Assembly (NCBI GenBank): GCA_008973525.1
Contig: WACJ01000009.1
Coordinates: 682,001 to 746,000, forward strand
DNA length: 64,000 bases
Direction of reading: 5' to 3'
DNA from: Stenopsyche tienmushanensis
Lineage: Eukaryota > Arthropoda > Insecta > Trichoptera > Stenopsychidae
This document shows positions 48,896 through 58,930 of this stretch, piece after piece (the stretch's first letter is position 1; each line of letters starts with the position of its first letter). The position numbers and the translations under genes are program-made. The notes below the pieces were generated by a model. That model did not search any database and was not told the origin of the DNA. It saw only the letters and a program-made list of their open reading frames with translations.

Positions 48896-49652
48896 AAATA
48901 TTTGAAATCTTTTTTCAGGTTATTTGTACTGTCAAATTTCTTCATTTTCGCGAGAAACAACATTGAATTTTGCATTTAATGATGCAATTTTGAAATTGAA
49001 AGAGAATGAGGTGTTATTTCCACAACAGATAAGATATTCATAGCACCAGAGCTCGGGGAAGGAAAAAAAACAATATCCTTAAGTAATGGTTTCACTCAGG
49101 TAGTGAATACCCCAGTATTCGTGTGATCTTTCGTCGAGTTGTTAAAATATTATATTAACACTTTGACGTACACAGCCGTCAAATCCCGTCATGCATCAGC
49201 AGATAATACTTGCTTTTTGCGCCAGATAAGACTATGCATACCGTTTTTGTGGACACTTCAAATCTTATCTCACATTGGCGAAACTCATCAAAACGAAAAC
49301 AACCTTATGCGGGTCAAAAACTCTCTAACTTCTCTGAGAATAGAAATGAGGCAGATAACGCTACTGGCAACAATCAATGTCATTGATTCAAAACAATAAT
49401 AATTGTGTGTTTTAGCGATGGTTTAACTCCAATTTTACGTTCTTAAATTGCGAAAATCGTTTTTCCAGACGTGTGTCAACCGAGCAAAAATTATTACGAA
49501 TACTATTCGGATAGTTCCCCAAATATCCGAATATGGAATAGTTTTAAAACTGTCGAATATATCCGAATATCGAATATCCGAATATCCGGGTTGGAATCCC
49601 TAGTATCAATAAATTGTAATTTTTAAAATTCAATTTTGACAACCCAATTTAC

Positions 49653-50170
49653 AATGGATCGATTTATGCCGAGTGAAGAACTTATTCGAAATTTAATGCT
49701 TTATCATTTTCTCGAAAAAGAGTGTGATATTTTATATGTTGGCAAATGCTAAAATTGGTTCCAGAAATTTCGATCTGGAAGTTTTGATTTAAAAAATTGC
49801 CCTAGAAGTGTGAGAATGCGTAAGGTGGATGGCGCCACACTGACTGTTGAAATTGAAAGTAATCCAACAGCAACTATAGAAAAAATATTGGCTAATCTTA
49901 GATACTTATGGTCGAGTGTTCAAAGAAATCTGAAAAAATCAGGAAGGTGTGGAGGCAAGGAAGATGGAAGCCGCACGAGCTAAGCGAATAGGACCTACTA
50001 CTCTAATTATGGAAGCAAAAATCAATGGCTATCAAAGGATCAAGTAGCCAAACCTACTCCTAAGTCCGGCCTGACGACAAAAAATATTTTATCTGTTTGA
50101 AACACTTAAACCTGGACAAACAATGAATCAGCATAAGCCAAATGGACTTACTTAAATCGATTATGCATTC
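49653..50170 (+). pseudogene. mariner transposase remnant
   Basis: Plus strand MDRFMPSEELIRNLMLYHFL, a stop, then NWFQKFRSGSFDLKNCPRS, VEIESNPTATIEKILANL and SVQRNLKKSGR follow the order of a mariner N-terminus. The region with the first catalytic Asp is missing. NQWLSKDQVAKPTPKSGLT is then readable, matching R-K-x-QWL...A-P-PK-x-x-L in relatives, and a decayed W-tract follows. The catalytic C-terminus and terminal repeats are not present. It starts about 40 bp from the hAT target duplication; the hAT may have inserted next to or in the mariner's flank. Confidence 0.8.
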
Positions 50171-51843
50171 TAATTGTGTAAGCGATATTGCTGATTTTAA
50201 TCGTCTGTACATCTCCTCATAAATCTAGAATAAATCAGATATATTGTTAAAAATAGAGAATGAATATAGCTAATAAAAATCCAACTTCTTTGCAAAAAGA
50301 ATGAGATTTAGGGTACTGATTTAATAGAGCTGGAATATATTTCGTAAGCGTGGAGTTTGTCGGAAGCTTACATAAGAAGCGGGTGCAATGCTCCCATGCA
50401 AATGTGTGCAAGATACATTTTCGATTTGTGCAAAGTCTATCTGGAGTGCGGGGTGGTTAGGTGTGGAGGTTTTCACGTATCAGTAGACGGTCATGTTTGT
50501 CTTCGTTTTTTAAAGGCTATGTAAAGAGGTTGAGTCGTATGTAATTCCAGCCGCTAATTCCGTTAGAAGCCTTTGCATATATTTCCTGGAACGGAAGTGC
50601 ATCCCACGACACATGCATGTTTACCTTGGCCAGCAAGTGAAGAAATGTCTTGTTTACATCCCTCTTAGCATGCGCCCTAGAAACACCCCACATCTACTCG
50701 GGTCACACATACGTTTCCAGATAGTTAACCGTAACGTCTTTATGTCGAGGAGACGTTGGACGAAACGGAAATAAATTTTGCAGAATTTCTCTTCATTTTT
50801 GCTCCTCCGTGAGATAGAAAGTAGCGAGCGATGCTTCATTTAATGCTCAAATATTTCATGGTTTTCGTACTCGTTGAAAGGTTTCAAAAGTCCGATAAGA
50901 AAACAATGAGAAATGCTAGTCGCAACGAACCTTAGAGCATTTGGGATAAAATCAATTTATAACAGGAAAGAAATACTAAATTGAATGCACTCGATATGTA
51001 TTACATTTCATCTTAAAAACTACATATTTTTAAACATTTATAATATTATCAAATAAGAATTATTGGCGTATTGATGAGGGTTTCGGTTCAAATTCAGATT
51101 GGGACTCCAACAAATTGGGAGATACGCATCAATAATTCCAAGCGATCGTCTTGATCCAGGTATTGCTTAATTATTTAGGTCTGAAAAGTAAATAATAAAT
51201 CCGCTAATGAAGTCTTGCTGAGGCGGCTTTGAGTGAATGGATTTACAAACTTATAACTTTAAAAAAAATCAAAATAATTACTAACTTATACATTTTCCCT
51301 TTTTTACAATTTCTATAATATACAATTACAAATGTTGTACAGACAAGCCGGCAGGAAGAATACATCTTCTTGCGGTCAAGGTCATCCACTCTGTTCTTCG
51401 TTCCTACGTGTCTGCATTTTAATTTTGCGCATGCGTATGATTATCTGTACAGATTAACAGCGGTTTTCCGCTGGGGTGCTATTTATCACACGGAAAAATA
51501 CCAAAAACATTATTTTTGTAGCATGTTTTTTTTAATACATATTTGTAATTTTATTAAGCAGAAAAATATCAACATTTATAAAATGGTAACTGAAGCTAAT
51601 TTTGACTTTAATGTGACATTTATATCATATAATGAATTTCATATTAATGTAATTCGTAGAAACACTTCCTGCGGGCTGTATCATATCCAATTGTGGTTAT
51701 ATAAAGTTCATCCAGGATGAAATGATCTTTTTTATTATTTCTTAATTGTGATTAATTAGCTTAAAAAAATCATAATTTGTATGGTTAATTTATTTGTTAT
51801 GATTAATAAACAATATTATTTATTTATATACAAGTTTCATACA
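50171..51843. other. no gene recognised; GC-balanced block
   Basis: Block 50320-50840 has clearly higher GC (GTGGAGTTTGTCGGAAGC, TGGAGTGCGGGGTGGTTAGG) and could be conserved non-coding DNA. The open frame at 51370-51720 (116 codons) has no motif I can name. Confidence 0.35.
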
Positions 51844-51955
51844 CACTGCGACGGTCCTGACAGATAAGTGGATTTATTTGGATAATAAGTGACGGATATA
51901 CAAATATAGCATTTAAGTGTATGATGATTTAAAATTAGCTTACTACTTAAAGGGT
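51844..51955 (+). repeat. dispersed repeat pair, copy 2
   Basis: The partner of 38881-38992, in the same orientation: CACTGCGACGGTCCTGA, GGATATACAAATATAGCATT and ATGATGATTTAAAATTAGC are shared with few changes. Confidence 0.65.
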
Positions 51956-54852
51956 TAAGATAAACACACATTGGATGAAAATAAGCTCCATAAGACACTT
52001 TCACTCAAATGTATAACATTTGTATTTTTTACTACAATGCATATTTTGCAAAAATTGGCTTACATAATCACTTGATAAATCTTTTTAGTCTTCTTAAAGG
52101 TTAATTCAATCATTTTAGTAAAATAAACAAACGTTTTTTTCTTCTTTAGGTCGATCTCATCTCACAATAGCTCGATTGGAAAGAAGATCGGGGGGTTCTT
52201 GGGGACGATTTATTTTTTTAAACCGTTTTTTTCTGCATAAAAAAATAAAATAAAATATTGTCCTTATATTTAAAGAACTGAAGGTACCATTGTACATTTC
52301 CTAGAAATATTTTTTAATAATCTTCCTTATATAATTTTTCGTTGATTTTTACTTAATCCCCGGAATTTAACCACCCAAATAACCCTAAATTTTAGGCATT
52401 GCAAGTACTTCTGAAGAATGTTATGATTATATTCAGCAAACATTTTTTTTCTCTTTAAGCTAAAAAAAATTGAATTCATCCGTTAATTAAATTCGTTTAA
52501 TTAAATCTACTACTTTTACAAAGTAGATTTTGGGCAGCCTGGTCTTTTTCTATCCTTTAAAGTCACAGTTTTCTGGTATCATCTAACGGTATATGCACCT
52601 CCTTGATAGAAATCTTTCCTATTTAAAATTTTTAAATAGGAAAGAAATAATTTGTAATGGTTAATGTTTTTTCGCTTTTTAAACTTTTTGCTTATCATTT
52701 CTATAACGCTATTTTTTGACAAGGATAGCGATCTCATACAAAGCTATCTAAAGTGAAGTAAATTCTGTGCAAAACTTTAAGGATTTCCTGGATACATCTC
52801 GTTTCCAATTCCACAGTATGTCCGCATATAAACGTGCCCCAATCGACCACCCTCCTTGGACATTTCTCCTCAGAAGTTGCTCTGGGAACTCCTCACAGCA
52901 AATATTCTAAGTGGTCTTTACCGACTCCTGCTGAAGACAGCACATTGTGCAGCAAAATAATATCACTTCGAGTCAGAGAGACTTTTAGAGAGACCTGCGA
53001 CTTAAAAATGTTTTCCTCCGTGTTGACACGTCCTGTCATTCTATAAACTTATTTCATAGAAGATTTATTCTCGTTCATTGATTTCTTTTCATCTTGGCTC
53101 AGTAAAAATATCGATTTTTCTGGCAGAAAACATAATCTAATCAATATTTCAAATTCGTATTCCAAGCATATACTAATCATTGTCCTAGAAATGTTAAACA
53201 AAAAATATAGTTCGAGAAGATTTTTTTTCCGCGTTTTGAGAGCTATAGAACTTGACTAATCCAGAAGGCTTTCGATGCGAAATTATGAAGAAAAATAACA
53301 ATATCCGAACGTTAATTTAGGTAATCCTTTAAGTTAACAGCCCTAAAGACCAAAGAATTATACCTTAGCTCTTATCCCAGATTTGGATAATGTGGCAGAG
53401 ATTTAGGTGTGAACCATCATCAAAGATTTCCCTCAAACTTCGTGGGTAAAGGGTTTGCCGTCCCTTATAATCCGAAGCCGCAATCTGTACGTACAATGAG
53501 GGCTATACGTTAATTTTATGTAGCGCCTTGGGCTTTAATTTATTTTATTTTTGCAGTTTAATTCGTCGCCAATGAGTTAAATGTAAATTTGTACCCATGT
53601 AAAACTTTGCGGTTGCGCACCGATTTAAATACTACGCTCTTAAATTTGGCTATTTAATTATTATTTAATGCGACTCTTCGTCATAATAATAGTGCATTTT
53701 AATTGTAAATCTGATGATATCTTTTAGATATATCCAATATGATATTAATCTAAGGGTTTGATCTATTTTAGAGTGATCGTGATACCTAATTGCGTTAAAA
53801 ACGCTTTGTTAAAATACTGGAAATGTAGATCTTTTTAAGGATACTGTGTTGTAGCATAATTGATTTTCATATTTTAAGACTTTTATTTGGATTTTAATAA
53901 GATCTTTGATCTAGCTCAACTATCAAGATAAAATTAAAATATTACCTAATCCTTATTATATTTTTTTGGGTTTGAATTACAGATTATGAATCGAGTAGAG
54001 CTTTCTATTGTATTTATTTTTGGCGATCAATAAAATATCTCTAGATTCTACTCCTACCTAAAAATGATTACTTTTTCGCCAAATATCCTTTTCAGATTGG
54101 CCATTGAGGAGCTCAAAGGATGAAAATTCCGCGATTGAATTAAAATGATGTGTTGTGCACAAAAATTATACATCGGACGAGGATTTTATCGGATCTGCTT
54201 AAAATAAATGAATACAAGCAAGTCTTAAGTGGAAGTGCGCCACACTTTTCCTCGGCTCTGAAAGAAAATTTATACCTTCAGCTAGCAACGTGCAACTGGC
54301 TGTATCGATTCTACCCCTGCCTTCATGTATAACTTGTTTCATTAAATTCAAATTTCTTGTTTTACTTATTAATTCAGTATGCCACCCCGGCTCCTATCCC
54401 CCGACTCCCGGAACCACCATCACTTACCCCACCGTCTTTACGGGGGACTGTTTCTTTTATTTTATATCCCAAATCCAGTTTCCACGCCGGGAAATCCACT
54501 CTCGTAGGCATCCTTACAATTACTCCTCCCTCCAATGTATACCTTTGAATTTCGGAATATTTTAAATATCCCCTCGTCCTTCATTTACATCCACTTGATT
54601 CATGTATGTTTTAAAATGAGCCGTATTTTAATATCGCGGAAAAAATGTCCACCCCCAAATAATCGATATAGTGCATTAATACGTCAAATGAAATCAACCC
54701 CTGAAATAAAGACCACCATTTTTTAAAAATAAATACATGCCATCATATAAATTATAATGTTAAATACATAAAAATAATGCTGAATACATAAAAAATTAAT
54801 TAGTTTGCATTGTTCAAAATTTTTTGATAAAAATTTAGATTTTAAAATACAA
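51956..54852. other. no gene recognised
   Basis: AT-rich with balanced patches at 52810-53050 and 53330-53680 and a pyrimidine-rich patch at 54370-54560. A short inverted repeat (AATTTTTAAATAGGAAAGA region, about 52620-52650) is present. No coding support. Confidence 0.35.
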
Positions 54853-55259
54853 TCATCCCCCGATTTACGTGTTAGATACGTTCTCTTAGAAAACTGTGTA
54901 AATAGAAACCACGTAAAAAAGGCAAGGAATTCATACAAAAATTTAGAATAGATTTCATACATTAAATTTGGAGATTCGTTCCGAAAAATCCGCATAAAAA
55001 GATACACAACTTATAATATTAAAAATATTTATTCAAAACTATATTTTCTAAACTGTAGTAGGTACATGTAATATTTAGCATAATGTTGTTTTTATTTAAA
55101 TTGAAGACTTATTAATCATCATTTTCGCTGCTGTCTTCCGTCATTCTAACCATTTTCTACATGACTGGTTCGAAAACGCATATAACGCAAAATAACACAT
55201 TATCTCGAACGTGCTAAAGCGAAACCGCGCAAAAAAGTATCGCATAAATCGGGGGATGA
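54853..55259. mobile_element. inverted-repeat element, TCATCCCCCGATTTA ends
   Basis: TCATCCCCCGATTTACG at 54853 is mirrored by the complement of CGCATAAATCGGGGGATGA ending at 55259. The interior is AT-rich with CGCATAAAA/ACGCAAAA motifs. About 407 bp, no transposase and no clear target duplication. The motif content suggests a pogo/Tigger-type MITE. Confidence 0.6.
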
Positions 55260-55528
55260 GTTTAAATTAAAATGTTATAATTTATATATGAGTTTTACTA
55301 TTATTATAGCATTAAATCCATTTTCTTAAATGTTTATATTCATGTTAAATTCCAAATTTAATCGTTTTATTTGAAATTTTAACCATTCAATTTTATTTAA
55401 TAAAGTTGTATAATAAATTATTAAATAGTTCTACAATTATTTATTTATTAATACGAGTGAATATATTATGTTAAATAATTTTTTTAGGTTAAAAACATTA
55501 ACAAAGTCTTCGTTTCATATTTAATTGA

Positions 55529-56050
55529 TATATATAGAACTGAAAGTATGTCTGTCTGTCTGCTCATGCAATCACAAACCTTTTGGCTGATCAGAAAAAA
55601 ATGTATGTAGTCTCGCGATTAAGCGGTCGGAATAGTAACGCTCGCGACCACACTGTTAAAACATATATTTGCTATAAAAAACCATATCGAAATAGTTGGC
55701 AATAGCCCCATAAAAGAAATATACGAATTAATAAATTCTAAAAGAAGTAATAAAGACTTTAGTTGCCCTTATGTTCATTTTTATATTTCACTAGTGACTT
55801 CCCAACATGCGTGATAATGCCACACTTTATTTACTCTGCTTCACCAGGCCAATATGCGCCAACATGGTGCATCCGTTAAACGTCTCGCAAAACAATTTTA
55901 TCACACAAACAATGTTTGTGCTGATTCAAAAACCTTTTTGGATACACGCCCAATAACTCACCAAAGTTTTATCGCAGTCGGATGAATGGTAAAGGAATGT
56001 ATAGTCGGCAAACAAATTCCCAAGCAAATTAAATTATAAAAATATGGTAG
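55529..56050 (-). mobile_element. Helitron-type element, - strand, with a second 5'-like end facing it
   Basis: From about 56050 leftward the minus strand runs TTTGTTTGCCGACTATAC, TTACCATTCATCCGACTGCG, GGATGCACCATGTTGGCGCA and, from 55728, the distal block ending ...TTAATCGCGAGACTAC. This is the best preserved copy of the family at 9118. At 55529 the plus strand begins GATATATATAGAACTGAAAG, then TATGTCTGTCTGTCTGCTCA, itself like a Helitron 5' end, so two ends converge. Confidence 0.6.
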
Positions 56051-57800
56051 AGATCATTGGGTAGATCAACATCCGGACACAGAGAGAAGCAATTAATAAT
56101 TTGAATTTGAATTGTTACTAAATCTAAAAATAATGATTTTCTATACGTGCATACTACAATATCGAAGGGTTACATGTACAGCATGTCATTTGGTTTGCTT
56201 GCTAATTAAATAGGGAGTCAATTCATTTCATAGGCTGTAAATAAATTAGAACAGTTCAAGTATTCAGCTGCAATCAATCAGAATACGTCTGTAAAGCGTA
56301 TATATCATCGTCTATCCAAATTACATTTTTTGCACGCGCATCGCAATGGATGATGAATAAATTAAATTTGTTTCTTTCCTGGAAAATAAGGGTGGGGGGC
56401 TTAGTGATTTCATTTATTTAAAATTCGTCTCCAATATCTTTTAATGTGGGGGTCTCCCGGACAGGAAAAAGTGACAAAGATTGATGATAATTTAATTTTG
56501 CCCCGTACTTTTGTCGACGGATTCTGCAATATTGCGTGGAACGTCATAGAGGTATGTAAATGGCATCATGCTCTGCTAATTAAACACAACACTAAAAAGG
56601 CGAGCGAAAGCCTTATTGTGTTTTTTGCGCGTTTGTTTGCATTAAAAATACAAGAGCCAACACACGGTCTAATACTTTTTATATGGGTCTGCATTTACAT
56701 TAGAAGATTCCGAGCATTGTATACGAACGAGAAGATAAAAAAATTAAATTATCTTCACTAACGGCAAACGATTGTTTCGACCCATTTTTGCAACAGTTCT
56801 TATGGTCCTGGCACGAACACATCGACGCCGATAATTTCGAACTCTCGAAGTTAACATAAATGCCTAGCATCAAAGCATAGAAATTATACCATATCAAAAA
56901 CAAGATTCGTCGATATACTCCAGTCATAAAGTATTAGGTAAAAAGGCTTTTTAGGAGCATAAAGCAGTCCCTTTTCCACGAGCATATTGATTCGGTCACA
57001 TGTATGTAAATTCACAAGTATTTGAATGTATGTCGTGTATATATGTAAATTATTGGACTATTTTGCGGCTTATTCGTGCTGGGGGTAAGTGTTCTGACCG
57101 CGGCCTCTTAGACTATAACGTATCGGATTTTTTACCTGTTATAATGGGATATGGTAGGAACCAAATGAATTATTGTCCGTTGAATAATGCATTGTTTCTG
57201 GGTTCCGCTGTGGAAGGTACTTCCGTTTCTGTAAGCCAAAAACGAAGAACAACTTTTGCCTACAACAAAAATGGGTCTGCAAAAAGCACTCGCAGTCAAC
57301 AATAGATTTGCGGAATACATTACCTTTGTTGTTCGACATGTTATATTTGGACATTGATTATGAGCGATCGCAGAGAATATTAAAACCATTGAATACTCAT
57401 TTAAAAGTCTTCATAGCTTGATAGTGTTCCATAGCTACAAAAGTTAAGTTTTTCAGGTCTTCTTGCTCAACGTTTAAGACATCGATTTTTTCACCATTGT
57501 TCCTTAATGTTCTTTATTGGGTGTGAATTGATATGTTTATTTTTAGCATAGATTTTTAACTTTTTGAGTGTTATTCCAAATTTCGTGAATTCTTACCAAA
57601 AATGTGACGCAAAAATGACAAATTTGGTAACACGCAATATATAAGAAGATCGTGAAATATAAACCGATTTCATAGAATTTTTTAGATGAAATCAACTAGA
57701 CATTCATAAGATTAGTATTAAATGATGGAAGTGTAGTACATTTTTTTTGTAGTACAAAAACACAATAACAACAACAAAATGTCTCTGTCTCGCCCTAATA
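56051..57800. other. no gene recognised; GC-balanced patches
   Basis: Patches at 56330-56680 and 57060-57300 are less AT-rich. Open frames of about 100 codons at 56444-56761 and 57000-57305 carry no recognisable domain; the second begins with Cys-rich residues but no pattern. Confidence 0.35.
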
Positions 57801-57857
57801 TTAGGTTGGAGAATAAGTTCGTAGCGTTTTTATCAAAATCTTTTATTTAAACAAAAA

Positions 57858-58758
57858 TCAGGCTTGACTTTCGGTTTTGGCGAATCTCCTGGAGCCACCC
57901 ATTCCTTTCTTTGTTAATTTACGACTTGTTTGGTGACCGTCCTCCTTCAAAATTGCTTTAAGCTGCTCTTCATCGAATTCAGAAGGCCTTCCCCTACGGG
58001 GCGTATCGTCAGGGTCGTAACTAGGGCGTGGCAAAGCAGGCGCCCGCCACGGGCGCAACTGGACTTGGGGCGCAAAACGCAGAATAACGACCCGGTCGAG
58101 AGTTGTGCATGGTTTTTATTTTACCCAACCATTCTACTTTACATAAATCAACACTGATTGACTCTATCCGTTTTTATAATATATGCTAAGTTGTCTAATT
58201 TTCTTTTCTTCATTATTACTATGTTCGTGTATGGCATCCGATCACGAGCCGCTCACTTGTTATATCAGCGGTCCGAAAAGCGGACCGATTGAGCATACAA
58301 ACCTTATGGCCACTCCGTTCTCTTTTAGAGGCGTTTGCGGTATTTTCTATGATCTGTACGATCACGGAAGCAACATAGCTTCTAGACACTTCTATCATAG
58401 TATTTTTTACAACAGTAACCGCCATCTATTTTTTTTACTGTCTTTGTATATTATTTTAAAACATATATTATTATAGTATTAGTTAACTTTAAAAAATAAA
58501 TTGGATATCGAGGGGGGGGCGTTAAGTTAGATATTTGCCACGGGCGCTTCATACCCTAGTTACGGCTCTGCGTATCGTCAACATCAAAATCGCCATTTTT
58601 GAACTTTGCAAACCATTTCCGTGATATAGACTCACCTATAAAACCTTATCCGTATGCGTTGCAAAGTCTCGGGCTGCTTTAGCAGCTTTTTGACTTCGAT
58701 GAAAAGCGAAGAAGAGTAAGTGTCGAAAATGTTGCTTTTTACTTCCTGGATATTCCAT
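57858..58758 (-). pseudogene. mariner transposase N-terminus, split by MITE
   Basis: The start ATG is at 58758-58756. The first part reads MEYPGSKKQHFRHLLFFAFH, RSQKAAKAARDFATHTDKVL and a stop, then in another frame SRKWFAKFKNGDFDVDD (relatives have the same run in the bipartite DNA-binding domain). The MITE lies at 58010-58570. Beyond it, the frame resumes at 58001 with PRRGRPSEFDEEQLKAILKE and DGHQTSRKL, so D-D and PRRGRP were contiguous before insertion. After TKK the sequence leaves the family and stops at 57858; the whole DD34D catalytic domain is deleted. Confidence 0.9.
58010..58570. mobile_element. 561-bp hAT-type MITE with perfect 8-bp target duplication
   Basis: CGTATCGT at 58002-58009 is repeated at 58571-58578. 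The ends are CAGGGTCGTAACTAGGG and, on the other strand, CAGAGCCGTAACTAGGG, and both continue into CGTG/TATG and a GCGCCCG block. 8-bp duplications with CAG-starting ends fit the hAT superfamily. GCGCCC and GGGCGC pair at 58040-58056. Two overlapping open frames inside (58183-58476 plus, 58219-58425 minus) resemble no transposase. Confidence 0.92.
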
Positions 58759-58930
58759 TTATAAGGCTCAAAGGTAATAAAAGAATAAATTATTGAAAAA
58801 GATTATTAACACAGATTTGTAGAACAAAAAGAGTTCTATCAAATGAATATTATATACTTTGCCAAAAATCAAAAAAGATGTTGCAAAACAATATAATATA
58901 AAAACGCTACGAACTTATTTCCCAGCCTGA

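Larger units (their letters stand above)
48440..49602 (-). mobile_element. hAT element, internally deleted, exact 8-bp target duplication
   Basis: GTATCAAT at 48432-48439 is repeated at 49603-49610. The ends read TAGGGATTACAA and, on the opposite strand, TAGGGATTCCAACCCGG. Both subterminal regions are crowded with TATCCGAATA/TATTCGGATA motifs, including a perfect palindrome CTATTCGGATATCCGAATAG at 48500-48519. A hAT C-terminal domain is encoded near the left end on the minus strand. At 1163 bp it is far too short for an autonomous hAT. Confidence 0.88.
57801..58930 (-). mobile_element. mariner element interrupted by a hAT-type MITE
   Basis: TA at 57799-57800 and 58931-58932 flank terminal repeats that share AATAAGTTCGTAGCGTTTTT. 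Without the 561-bp insert and its 8-bp duplication the mariner is about 560 bp, so it had already lost most of its transposase gene. The insert lies within the surviving N-terminal coding part. Confidence 0.93.

Noticed and set aside
54290..54565. Proline-rich open frames
   Set aside because: The frames come from a C/T-rich patch (low complexity) and have no domain.
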